A DNA stretch of 17,108 nucleotides from the NCBI GenBank assembly GCA_964650405.1, contig CAZYTO010000108.1, positions 1 through 17,108 on the forward strand. Reading direction: 5' to 3'. A program made the position numbers and the translations under genes. Below are positions 1-7,233 of the stretch, piece by piece (position 1 is the first letter of the stretch; the number at the start of each line of letters is the position of its first letter). Source of the DNA: CAZYTO01 sp964650405. GTDB lineage: Bacteria; Acidobacteriota; Thermoanaerobaculia; Gp7-AA8. The notes below the pieces were generated by a model, which was not told the origin of the DNA, did not search any database, and was given only the letters and a program-made list of their open reading frames with translations.

Positions 1-35
1 CTCCAAGCAACGAGCGGAGAATGTGACAAAGTAGA

Positions 36-75
36 ACTAACCACTAACCACTAACGACTCTAACTACTACCCACT
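36..75. repeat. Heptanucleotide array (ACTAACC type)
   Basis: The 7-base unit ACTAACC/ACTAACG repeats in exact register at 36, 43 and 50, then decays into related ACT-containing sequence up to 75. The array ends 2 bases before the stop codon (78-80) of the minus-strand peptidase, so in the sense of that gene it is the first sequence after the stop. It is too short and too degenerate for CRISPR. It may be a 3'-UTR repeat or a slippage-derived simple repeat. Bases 1-35 show no recognisable feature. Confidence 0.7.
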
Positions 76-77
76 CG

Positions 78-2135
78 TCACTTCAGCACTCCCAACGCCT
101 TCTCCGTCGCGTGCAGCAGAGCGTCCGGCCCCACCGGGGCGCCGGTCGCGTTCTTCATCCAGAGGTCGGGTGTGATCGAGCCGGCTTTGGCCATCCGCTC
201 GAACTCGCCGCCGATGTTCCCGGCTTTCTGCATCTGCCCCTCGATCTGGAAGGCGATAAGGTGGCCGATGGGATAGTCGGGGAGGTACATCACGGAATCG
301 ACCATGTGGGCGTAGATGCCGAGGAGCGTGACGTCCCTGGCGTGGAAGACCGGCGCGTACCAGTGGTTCCAGACGTTCTTCGAGATGACCACGGTGGCGT
401 CCTTCAGCTCCGCGGGAGTGGCGTTGGGGTGGTCGTACATCCAGTGCCACATCTCGAGGTCGACTGTGGCCGCGCCGGCGATCTCATACGTTCCCCAGAA
501 ATCGTTGAGCGTCTTCAGGGCGTCGGACTCGGCGCTCGGCCTGGCCAGTCCGAGGAGCTCGAGGTCGCGGTTCTGGAAGACGAAGGCCAGCGCCTCGGTG
601 AAAGCCGTGTTGGGGACGCCGGAGTTGGTGTAGTAGTCGATGTAGTTGAGCGAGAACGTCTGTTCGACGTTGTGCCCCATCTCGTGCACGGCGATGTTGT
701 AGCCCTTGTAGTCCATCCCGTCCTTGCCGACACGGGTGCGCAGGTGGGGATGGTCGTCGCGGCGGCCGGCGCCCAGGGCGTGCCCGGAGCCGCGGGCGGG
801 ATCGACGACGATGTTCTCGGCCAGCATGTGGGCGCGCTCGGCGGAGAAGCCGAGGTCGGTGAAGAGGCGCGTCATGTCGGCCTTGTAGGCGGCGGGAGTC
901 GGGTAGCGCTTCCTCGTGATCTCGTCGAGCTGGGCCTCGGTGTACTGGCCGCGGGGCCGGAAGCCGTTGTACCAGATGTCGAACGGTTCGAGCTTGCGGC
1001 CCAGGCGTGACTCGATGAGGGCCGCCACCCGCGGCACGAACGGCGAGGACATCACCGCTTCGAGCATGGCCCGCACGCGCGCTTCGGGAATCTGGCGGTC
1101 CTCGTTGAAGCGCCGGGCGATGAGCGTCGGGGCGGTGGGCGAGTACTTGTCGATGAGCCGGGCCGCCTGGAACGTCTTGAGGATCATCGCGTAGCGGCTG
1201 TTGGCCTGATCGATCTTCGCGCCGGGCGTGAAGCCGGCCGGCGCGTCGTGCGCGGCCGCGGCCTTCGTCTCGTTCGTGACGGGGTTCCAGTCCAGAGCCG
1301 GGTTGTCGACGACCGCGTTCGGAATGGACTGGTCGACGATCCGCTCCATGACCTTCACGATGGCGCGCTGCTTGGCCAGGCCGTCTTTCGTGTCGCTGTA
1401 ATCGGCCTTGATCTCGTCGCGCAGGTTCCAGTGCTCGAGCAGACGCATCGACTCGGGGAAGAGGCGTCTGCCGTTCGCATCGACGAGGTGGTGCATCCAG
1501 ATGTTGTAGGTGGATACGTACTGGCTCGCTTCCGAGATCAGTTTCGACGACTCCAAGCTGACGTCGCCGGGGATGCGCTTGGAGAAGGTGTCGGCCAGCT
1601 TCGTCTCCGCCCACTGGCGCCGCGTCCATTTGTCGCCGCCGGCCAGGCGCTCGTCGAGCGTGGTGATGGGGAAGTTGAGGAGCACCGTGAAGGCCACTTT
1701 GTTGGCGAAGAAGTCGTCGTTGACGTGCGCCGCGGGGCTGTAGCCGGCCAGCACCTCGTCGTACGGCTGGATCGGTCCGATGTCGAGATCGGCCTGGCGG
1801 CGCAGGTCGCGGCCCACGGCGGTCATGTAGCCGTAGACCGACTCCAGGACGAACTGCATGCGGTCGAAGAGCGTGTCGAGGGAGGCTGGATCGCCGGCGA
1901 AATTCGTGCGGACGAAGTCCTCGAAGGCCGCCGCGTCGCCGTCGTCGCTGCGCCAGAAGTCGGCCAGCTGGCCGAGGCCGCGGGTGATGCGGCTGTGCTG
2001 CCCTTCGCCGTACTTCGCGACGAGCTCCGTTTCCATCTTCCTGATCGAGTCGTTCATCCAAGCCTGCCGCGTCTGGCCGAGCGACGTTCCGGCCAGGGCA
2101 AGAACGATCGTGGCGAAAGTAAGTGTGCGAAACAT
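78..2135 (-). CDS. Secreted M3-like zinc metallopeptidase
   Basis: Predicted 685-residue exported zinc peptidase. It starts with a Sec-type signal peptide (MFRTLTFATIVLALAGTSLG, residues 1-20), and that is why this ATG was preferred over upstream in-frame codons. The zinc site is HEMGH at residues 484-488. A likely third ligand is E514 in TEALAF, 26 residues after the second His, close to the His-to-Glu spacing of M3 (thimet oligopeptidase-like) gluzincins. The rest is mostly helical and rich in charged residues, and the length suits M3-type enzymes. Expected role: hydrolysis of peptides outside the cytoplasm. The gene is transcribed divergently from the glycosyltransferase at 2223. No Shine-Dalgarno is visible; a TACGAT hexamer sits 7 bases upstream of the ATG, consistent with a leaderless mRNA. 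The protease class is well supported by motif and spacing; assignment to M3 itself is by resemblance and substrate is unknown. Confidence 0.82.
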   Translation of the reverse strand: MFRTLTFATIVLALAGTSLGQTRQAWMNDSIRKMETELVAKYGEGQHSRITRGLGQLADFWRSDDGDAAAFEDFVRTNFAGDPASLDTLFDRMQFVLESVYGYMTAVGRDLRRQADLDIGPIQPYDEVLAGYSPAAHVNDDFFANKVAFTVLLNFPITTLDERLAGGDKWTRRQWAETKLADTFSKRIPGDVSLESSKLISEASQYVSTYNIWMHHLVDANGRRLFPESMRLLEHWNLRDEIKADYSDTKDGLAKQRAIVKVMERIVDQSIPNAVVDNPALDWNPVTNETKAAAAHDAPAGFTPGAKIDQANSRYAMILKTFQAARLIDKYSPTAPTLIARRFNEDRQIPEARVRAMLEAVMSSPFVPRVAALIESRLGRKLEPFDIWYNGFRPRGQYTEAQLDEITRKRYPTPAAYKADMTRLFTDLGFSAERAHMLAENIVVDPARGSGHALGAGRRDDHPHLRTRVGKDGMDYKGYNIAVHEMGHNVEQTFSLNYIDYYTNSGVPNTAFTEALAFVFQNRDLELLGLARPSAESDALKTLNDFWGTYEIAGAATVDLEMWHWMYDHPNATPAELKDATVVISKNVWNHWYAPVFHARDVTLLGIYAHMVDSVMYLPDYPIGHLIAFQIEGQMQKAGNIGGEFERMAKAGSITPDLWMKNATGAPVGPDALLHATEKALGVLK

Positions 2136-2142
2136 GGCGCGT

Positions 2143-2148
2143 ATCGTA
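2143..2148 (-). promoter_or_regulatory. Putative -10 hexamer of the M3-like peptidase gene
   Basis: On the minus strand the hexamer reads TACGAT (TAnnAT), 7 bases before the ATG at 2135. This places the transcription start at or next to the start codon. No clear -35 box is visible. The same arrangement recurs before four other genes in this window. Confidence 0.4.
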
Positions 2149-2203
2149 ATGGAGAGGCGCCATTCGTGCGTGGTCCGCGTGGAGGGGCTGTGCCCAGGGA
2201 TTT

Positions 2204-2239
2204 GTGAGATCCTTCGCCCGCCTTGGCGTTGGATCTCAC
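2204..2239. promoter_or_regulatory. 9-bp inverted repeat around the glycosyltransferase start
   Basis: GTGAGATCC (2204-2212) and its exact complement GGATCTCAC (2231-2239) are separated by 18 bases. The loop holds the proposed TTG start (2223) and a second in-frame TTG (2229). In RNA it would enclose the initiation region, and in DNA it could be a dimeric repressor site. No other evidence decides between these. Confidence 0.4.
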
Positions 2240-4085
2240 CAGCCCGCCCCCGCCCCTGACGCAGCGGCAGCGCACGGTGGTCATCGTGCTGACGATCGTC
2301 TGCGCGGCGACGCGCTTCCTGGCCATGGCCCGCTCCATCTGGGACTGGGACGAGGCGCTCTTCACGCTCGGCATGCGGGCGTACGACGTCACCAAGCACC
2401 ACCCGCACCCGCCCGGCTTTCCCCTGTTCATCGCCCTGGCCCGCGGGCTGCGGGTGTTCCTGCCGGGCGACGTTCGCGCCTTGCAGGCCGTCAGCCTGGC
2501 CGCAGGCGTGGCCCTCTTCCCGGCCATGGTCTTCCTCGGCCGGGAGCTGCGGCTGCGCGTCGAGATCGCCCTCGTGGCGGCGCTGCTCTGCGCGTTCTTT
2601 CCCAACGTCTGGTTTTTCGGCGGCACGGCCTTCAGCGACGTCCCGTCGATCGTCCTGGCCGTCGTCGCCGTGGCCTGTCTGCTGCGCGGCTGCCGCAGCG
2701 CCGAGGCCTATCTGACCGGATCGTTGGTCCTGGCCCTGGCCATCGGCATGCGTCCGCAGAACTTCCTCATCGGCCTCGTGCCGGGCCTCATCGCCACCTG
2801 GTACCGCGCCCGCCGCTCCTGGCGCGACGTCGTCTTCGCCGCACTCATCGGGGCCGTCGTCGCCGGCGTGGCGTTTGGTGGCGCCATCGCCGCCTCCGGC
2901 TCCTTTGCGAAGTACATGAGCACCGTGCGCGCGCACGGCGAGTACATCGCCCGCGTCGACTCGTTCCGCAGCCCGGAGCGTCCGCCTTTGTGGCGGCTTT
3001 TCCCGCGCTTCTTCTTCCAGCAGTACGGCGCTCCGGTGCTGAGCGTGATCCTCTCCGCGCTGGTGGTCGTGTCGGCGGTGGGTGCCGTCCGGAACCGCGA
3101 TCGCTCCATCCTGATCAACGTCCTGGCCTTCGGCCCGATGGCCGTCCTGGCGTGGCTGATGCTCGACCGCTACTCGATCAGCCGCTTCTCCATCGGCTAT
3201 ATCCCGATGTTCGCCTTCCTCGCAGCCGACGGCATCGACCGGGTGGTGGGCTGGGCCAGCAAGCGCCAGCGAGGCTCGCGGTGGAGGGCGGCCGTCACGG
3301 CCCTGGCCGGCGCCGCGCTGGCGCTGTCGTTCTTCCTGTGGATGCTGCCGTCGCTGGCCGAGGTGCGAGCCGACGTGGCGCCGACGGTGGCCGCGGTCAC
3401 CGGCATCGCCCGGCACCTCGATCCGAAGCGCGACCGTCTCTTCGTGGCGTTCAACATGGCGCCGTTCCTGGAAGTGGCCGCGCCCGATCTGAAGTTCACC
3501 CGGCTGTACGACGAACGGGGACTGCCGCTCTCGGGCGAGCTGGACGGCCGCCGTCCGTGGCTCCTCTCGGAGATCTACTTCACCCGGCCGCGTGGCTTCG
3601 TCGCCCATCGCGAGCGCGGGCACCTCTGGAACGTGGCCCGCCGCCATTACTTCGACGTCTCGCTCCAGCCGATCGCCGCCACGCCCCAATTCACCGAGGG
3701 CTGGACGTCGCCCGAGCTGACCGGAGTCGATCCGCCCTCGCGCACGGGCATGGACGAATACCGCTGGTGCGGCCGTCGCGGCGTCATCGGCCTGCAGGGC
3801 GTGACCGGCGAGGCCGTCCTCCGTCTCGAGTTCAGCGTGCCGCACGAGCTCGTGCCGGAACGGCCGCAAGTCACGATCCTCCTGAACGGCAGGAGCGTGG
3901 AGACGATCCCCATCACCGAAGAGACGACCGTGCGCGAGTGGCACCTCACCCCGGCCGACACCGGCGCGCCGAATACCCTGGAGCTGCGGATCGACAAGGT
4001 CTACAACAGCGTGTCCCGGCACACGGGAGAGGACCCGCGGGACCTGGGCATCCGCCTGCACTTCCTGTCGTTCGGAGCAGCGTGA
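2223..4085 (+). CDS. GT39/ArnT-like integral membrane glycosyltransferase
   Basis: 620-residue polytopic protein of the GT-C fold, resembling the PMT/ArnT (GT39, PMT_2) families that move a sugar from a polyprenyl-phosphate carrier to an acceptor on the outer face of the inner membrane. A first helix at about residues 17-35 is followed by an acidic first loop with DWDE (41-44), the usual position of the catalytic carboxylate, and by HPHPPGFPLF (60-69), which matches the HPP-type motif of the family. About ten membrane segments run to about residue 377, with DRYSISRF near 315. Residues 380-620 form a soluble, probably beta-rich extracytoplasmic domain. An in-frame TGA at 2205 limits the start to TTG 2223 or 2229, or a later GTG at 2277; TTG 2223 keeps a short cytoplasmic lead before the first helix. 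No Shine-Dalgarno is visible. Acceptor and sugar are unknown. Confidence 0.8.
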   Translation: MALDLTSPPPPLTQRQRTVVIVLTIVCAATRFLAMARSIWDWDEALFTLGMRAYDVTKHHPHPPGFPLFIALARGLRVFLPGDVRALQAVSLAAGVALFPAMVFLGRELRLRVEIALVAALLCAFFPNVWFFGGTAFSDVPSIVLAVVAVACLLRGCRSAEAYLTGSLVLALAIGMRPQNFLIGLVPGLIATWYRARRSWRDVVFAALIGAVVAGVAFGGAIAASGSFAKYMSTVRAHGEYIARVDSFRSPERPPLWRLFPRFFFQQYGAPVLSVILSALVVVSAVGAVRNRDRSILINVLAFGPMAVLAWLMLDRYSISRFSIGYIPMFAFLAADGIDRVVGWASKRQRGSRWRAAVTALAGAALALSFFLWMLPSLAEVRADVAPTVAAVTGIARHLDPKRDRLFVAFNMAPFLEVAAPDLKFTRLYDERGLPLSGELDGRRPWLLSEIYFTRPRGFVAHRERGHLWNVARRHYFDVSLQPIAATPQFTEGWTSPELTGVDPPSRTGMDEYRWCGRRGVIGLQGVTGEAVLRLEFSVPHELVPERPQVTILLNGRSVETIPITEETTVREWHLTPADTGAPNTLELRIDKVYNSVSRHTGEDPRDLGIRLHFLSFGAA

Positions 4086-4091
4086 CACGTT

Positions 4092-4128
4092 AAGGGCGAA
4101 GGGCGAAGGAAGAAGGGCGAAGGAAGAG
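4092..4128. repeat. Heptanucleotide array (GGGCGAA type), left arm of an inverted repeat
   Basis: Five exact 7-base steps from 4094: GGGCGAA, GGGCGAA, GGAAGAA, GGGCGAA, GGAAGAG. The array begins 6 bases after the TGA of the glycosyltransferase. Bases 4092-4112 are perfectly complementary, as a 21-bp inverted repeat, to 4256-4276. A closely similar array follows the O-methyltransferase stop near 16931. Confidence 0.8.
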
Positions 4129-4150
4129 CCTGGAGCGGGATGGCGACGGG

Positions 4151-4237
4151 TGAATGAGAAGTGCTGAATGAGGAGTGCTGAATGGGCTTCCTTGTTTCAT
4201 TCAAGACGCACCGTATCAACATTCACCATTCCTTCAC
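4151..4237. repeat. Central heptad repeats, TGAATGA and CATTCACC types
   Basis: From 4151 to 4185 the sequence steps in sevens: TGAATGA, GAAGTGC, TGAATGA, GGAGTGC, TGAATGG, that is a 14-base unit repeated about 2.5 times. After a short gap the complementary word TCATTCA appears at 4197-4203, then heptads CAACATT, CACCATT, CCTTCAC at 4217-4237. The second half therefore loosely mirrors the first. An ATG at 4182 lies inside this array and is probably not a true start. Confidence 0.65.
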
Positions 4238-4253
4238 GCCACCTCCGCTGTCG

Positions 4254-4288
4254 CGCTTCCTTCGCCCTTCGCCCTTCGCCCTTTCAGT
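4254..4288. repeat. Heptanucleotide array (TTCGCCC type), right arm of an inverted repeat
   Basis: Heptads CGCTTCC, TTCGCCC, TTCGCCC, TTCGCCC, TTTCAGT run from 4254 to 4288. This is the opposite strand of the GGGCGAA array at 4094, and 4256-4276 pairs perfectly with 4092-4112. The array ends directly before the proposed -10 hexamer of the next gene, so its sequence occupies the -35 region of that promoter. Confidence 0.75.
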
Positions 4289-4293
4289 AGAAT
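4288..4293 (+). promoter_or_regulatory. Putative -10 hexamer of the lipoprotein protease gene
   Basis: TAGAAT (5 of 6 matches to TATAAT) lies 8 bases before the ATG at 4302, with only pyrimidine-rich AT-poor sequence and no Shine-Dalgarno in between. This predicts a leaderless transcript. It also argues for the ATG at 4302 over the upstream in-frame ATG at 4182. Confidence 0.5.
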
Positions 4294-4301
4294 CCCCCTC
4301 C

Positions 4302-6833
4302 ATGAAATCGACGGCAGTCCTCGCGCTCGTCTTTCTCGCTGCGTGCGTCGCCCCCGCGCAACCACAACCTCAGACCCAGCCTCACCCTCCGGTGCAACCG
4401 CAGGCCGCGACGCAAGTCAAGACAGAGGCCGCCGAGACCGCCGCTCCGGCAACGCCGGCCAATACGATCGAGGCGAAGACCGCGAAGCTGCAGCTCCTCG
4501 ACGGCTTCCTTCCTCTCTATTGGGATGCCGAGAACGGCAAGCTGCTGATGCGCATCACGCTTCTCGGCGAGGAGCTGATCTACCAGACGTCACTCCCGGC
4601 CGGCCTCGGCTCGAATCCGGTCGGCCTCGACCGCGCCGCCCTGGGCGAGACGCTCATCGTCCGCTTCGACCGCATCGGGCCGAAGGTCCTGATGGTCGCG
4701 CCGAACTATCGCTACCGCGCCCTCTCGAATGACGCCGCGGAGCGGCGGGCCGTCGAAGACTCGTTCGCGAAGTCGGTGATCTGGGGCTTCAGAGTCGAGG
4801 CCAGCGACGCGAAGTCGGTGCTCGTCGACGCCACCGATTTCTTCCTTGCCGATCAAGGTGGCGTCGCCGATCAGTTGCGCGCCACGAAGCAAGGCGGCTA
4901 CTCCGTCGACAGGAACCGCAGCGCGATCTTCCTCGAACGGACGAAGGCCTTCCCTCGCAACACGGAAGTCGAAGCGACGCTGACCTTCGAGACGCATGAA
5001 CAACCGGGTCGCTACGTCCGCGAAGTGGCGCCTGTGCCCCATGCCATCACCCTGCGCGAGCACTTCTCCTTCGTGGCGCTGCCGGAGCCGGGCTACACAC
5101 CGCGCGTGGCCGATCCCCGCATCGGCATCTTCGGCCCCGACTTCTACGACTACGCCACGCCATTCACGTCACCGCTCGAGCGGCACTGGATCATGCGGCA
5201 TCGCCTGGAGAAGAAGGATCCCAGTGCCGCCGTCTCCGACCCCGTCAAGCCGATCGTCTACTACGTCGACAACGGGACGCCGGAGCCGATCCGCAGCGCG
5301 CTCGTCGAAGGGGCGTCGTGGTGGAGCCAGGCCTTCGAAGCGGCCGGCTTCCGGAATGCGTTCATCGTCAAGGTCCTCCCCGAGGGGGCCGATCCGATGG
5401 ACGTGCGCTACAACATGATCAACTGGATCCACCGCGCCCAACGCGGCTGGTCGATGGGCGAGGCCGTGTCCGATCCGCGCACGGGCGAGATCATCAAGGG
5501 CAACGTGCTCCTCGGGTCACTCCGCATCCGCCACGACGTGATGATGGCCCGCGGTCTCATCCCGCAGTACGAGGAGCTGGAGGACGAGGCGCTCTCGCAG
5601 CTCGATCCGAAGACCTCGCCGTCGCTCATGGCCCTGGCCCGCATCCGCCAGCTTTCGGCGCATGAAGTCGGCCACACGCTCGGCCTCGACCACAACATGG
5701 CCGCGTCGAGCTACGGCCGGGCCTCGGTGATGGACTACCCGTCACCGCTGGTGAAGGTCGTCAACGGCAAGCTCGATCTTTCCGACGCGTATGCCACCGG
5801 CATCGGCGAGTACGACAAGTGGGCCATCCGTTACGGCTACTCGCAGTTCGCGCCGGGCGCGAACGAAGCGGCGGAGCTCGACCGGATCATTCGCGAGCAG
5901 AAGCTCTACATCAGCGATCCCGAGTCGCGGCCGGAGAGCGCGGCCCACCCGAATTCCTCGGTGTGGGACGTGCCGGGCGATCCGATCGGCATGCTGAGGC
6001 AGGAGATCGAAGTGCGGCGCATCGCCCTGTCGCAGTTCGGCCTGCGCAACATTCCCACCGGCAGGCAGCTCTCGTCTCTCGAGGAGATGCTCGTGCCGCT
6101 CTACCTCCATCACCGCTATCAGCTCGACGCCGCCGCGAAGTCGATCGGCGGGATCGACTACCGCTATGCGGTCAAGGAGCACGGGGCGGTGATCCCGGAG
6201 CCGGTGCGGAAGATCGTGCCGCCGGAGCAGCAGCGCGAGGCCCTGACCGCCGTGCTCTCGACCCTGCAGCCGTCGTTCCTCGAGGTGCCGCAGCGCATCG
6301 TCGACCTCATCCCGCCGCGGGGCACGGGTGGGCGGGAGATGCCGAACACGGAGCTGTTCGAGCACCGCACGGCGCCGGCGTTCGATCCGGTCTCCACAGC
6401 CATGGCCTCGGCGGACATCACGCTGACGGCGCTGTTCGACGCGCACCGCGCGGCGCGGCTCACGCAGTTCCACGCCGAAAACGGGGCCAATCCCGACTTC
6501 AGCGAAGTCGTCGACGACGTGCTGGCCATCGTGACGAAGCGGGAGCCGGGGATGCATGGAGCGATCACCCGCGCCACGGCGCGGCTCGCCGCGTCGCGCC
6601 TCATGGACCTGGCCAACAACGCCGGCGCCGACGCGCAGGCACGCGCCGAGGCCGCCGAGGGACTGCGGAAGCTGGCCGCGAAGCTGGGCGACGTCAAGGG
6701 CGCCGACGCGCCGGAGCTGGCCCACCGTCACCTGCTGCGCGAGGAGATCGCCTCGTTCCTGGCGCGGCCCGACAAGCCGCGGGACGACGTGAAGCCACCA
6801 GCCGTGCCGGAGGGGCCGCCGATCGGGGACTGA
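4302..6833 (+). CDS. Lipoprotein zinc-dependent metalloprotease (DUF5117/DUF4953, metzincin type)
   Basis: 843-residue predicted lipoprotein protease. A signal peptide with lipobox LAAC (acceptor Cys15) is followed by a Pro/Gln/Ala-rich linker to about residue 45, so it is probably membrane-anchored on the periplasmic side or outer membrane. The N-terminal half (about 60-290) matches what I know of DUF5117-type regions. The catalytic domain carries the full metzincin motif HEVGHTLGLDHN (454-465, zinc ligands H454, H458, H464, base E455) and a Met-turn VMDYP with M477. The helical C-terminal region (about 640-843) is charged and ends in a Pro-rich tail. Length and motif context, including NMAASSYGRASVMDYP, fit the DUF5117/DUF4953 family. 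The in-frame ATG at 4182 would add 40 residues encoded by repeat DNA and bury the signal peptide, so 4302 is preferred. Its physiological substrate is not known. Confidence 0.9.
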   Translation: MKSTAVLALVFLAACVAPAQPQPQTQPHPPVQPQAATQVKTEAAETAAPATPANTIEAKTAKLQLLDGFLPLYWDAENGKLLMRITLLGEELIYQTSLPAGLGSNPVGLDRAALGETLIVRFDRIGPKVLMVAPNYRYRALSNDAAERRAVEDSFAKSVIWGFRVEASDAKSVLVDATDFFLADQGGVADQLRATKQGGYSVDRNRSAIFLERTKAFPRNTEVEATLTFETHEQPGRYVREVAPVPHAITLREHFSFVALPEPGYTPRVADPRIGIFGPDFYDYATPFTSPLERHWIMRHRLEKKDPSAAVSDPVKPIVYYVDNGTPEPIRSALVEGASWWSQAFEAAGFRNAFIVKVLPEGADPMDVRYNMINWIHRAQRGWSMGEAVSDPRTGEIIKGNVLLGSLRIRHDVMMARGLIPQYEELEDEALSQLDPKTSPSLMALARIRQLSAHEVGHTLGLDHNMAASSYGRASVMDYPSPLVKVVNGKLDLSDAYATGIGEYDKWAIRYGYSQFAPGANEAAELDRIIREQKLYISDPESRPESAAHPNSSVWDVPGDPIGMLRQEIEVRRIALSQFGLRNIPTGRQLSSLEEMLVPLYLHHRYQLDAAAKSIGGIDYRYAVKEHGAVIPEPVRKIVPPEQQREALTAVLSTLQPSFLEVPQRIVDLIPPRGTGGREMPNTELFEHRTAPAFDPVSTAMASADITLTALFDAHRAARLTQFHAENGANPDFSEVVDDVLAIVTKREPGMHGAITRATARLAASRLMDLANNAGADAQARAEAAEGLRKLAAKLGDVKGADAPELAHRHLLREEIASFLARPDKPRDDVKPPAVPEGPPIGD

Positions 6834-6914
6834 GCTTCCGTTTACTCCGAGCGTGGGTGGCCGGCGGTGGGAGCGAGGAGTCAATGCCGGGCACACCCGT
6901 CGGATGCTACGCGC

Positions 6915-6952
6915 AGCGCTCGGTCAGCGCGGAGGCGCGCTGACCATGCGCT
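6915..6952. terminator. Strong hairpin downstream of the metalloprotease
   Basis: GGTCAGCGCG (6922-6931) and CGCGCTGACC (6936-6945) form a perfect 10-bp stem with a GAGG loop. AGCGC (6915-6919) and GCGCT (6948-6952) extend it after a 2x2 internal loop. There is no U-tract, and it lies 80 bases beyond the stop codon, so it is not a classical intrinsic terminator. It could be an RNA 3'-end stabiliser or a REP-like element. A second, bulged hairpin lies at 6956-6985. Confidence 0.45.
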
Positions 6953-7002
6953 TCCAAGAAACTCCCAGTGTTTATGTGGGTTCTTACGAGCTAAGAAGCA
7001 AC

Positions 7003-7071
7003 TCACGCGGAGGGCGCGAAGAACGCGGGGAAGGCATTCAGTCCTCCGCGATCTCCGCGATCTCCGCGTGA
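7003..7071. repeat. Inverted nonamer array (CTCCGCGAT / CGCGGAGGG)
   Basis: TCACGCGGA (7003-7011) and TCCGCGTGA (7063-7071) are perfect 9-base complements bounding a 69-base element. The right half is a 9-base tandem repeat: CTCCGCGAT at 7044 and 7053, CTCCGCGTG at 7062. The left half has matching degenerate nonamers beginning CGCG at 7006, 7015 and 7024. It resembles dispersed, non-coding inverted repeats common in spacers of environmental bacteria; that resemblance is from memory. Confidence 0.65.
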
Positions 7072-7104
7072 ACCCCGTCCCCCGTCGATAGTTTCTTCTC
7101 TCAG

Positions 7105-7126
7105 GCGCAGCGCCCTCGCGCTGTGC
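7105..7126. repeat. Hairpin element GCGCAGCGC / GCGCTGTGC
   Basis: A 9-bp stem with one G-U pair and a CCTC loop, directly followed by TTGGGCTCGGGATGACGG. It lies between the nonamer element and the zinc-ribbon gene and has no coding potential. Role unknown; it could be part of a REP-like dispersed repeat. Confidence 0.4.
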
Positions 7127-7166
7127 TTGGGCTCGGGATGACGGATTCGATTGTTTTCACAGCCTC

Positions 7167-7196
7167 TGAGGTAAGAGGTGCTGAGGTAAGAGGTGC
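7167..7196. repeat. Perfect 15-base tandem duplication
   Basis: TGAGGTAAGAGGTGC occurs twice back to back (7167-7181 and 7182-7196), 38 bases before the TTG start of the zinc-ribbon protein. Each copy itself contains two GAGGT words. It could be a simple duplication or a pair of binding sites in the promoter region of that gene. Confidence 0.7.
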
Positions 7197-7233
7197 CGTG
7201 GGAGGCGTGAGGGTGATCGAATACACTTAGGCC

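Noticed and set aside
1248..2207. Plus-strand open frame opposite the peptidase, also frames such as 111-1010
   Set aside because: They mirror the codon bias of the true gene and have no recognisable motif or signal peptide.
2136..4088. Minus-strand open frame continuing upstream of the M3-like peptidase, antisense to the glycosyltransferase
   Set aside because: The frame stays open for about 650 codons, but its translation is Arg/Gly/His/Glu-rich low-complexity sequence, typical of the antisense of a GC-rich gene. The peptidase has a clear signal peptide at its own ATG (2135).
4092..4288. CRISPR-like array in the spacer
   Set aside because: Units are 7 or 14 bases, contiguous and degenerate, with no spacers of constant length and no cas genes nearby.
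4182..4301. Longer version of the lipoprotein protease starting at ATG 4182
   Set aside because: The 40 extra residues are encoded by heptad repeat DNA and would place the lipobox signal peptide internally.
6853..7091. Small open frames in the spacer after the lipoprotein protease, and the minus-strand frame 7003-7488
   Set aside because: They run through hairpin and repeat DNA, have no ribosome-binding or promoter signal, and give low-complexity products.
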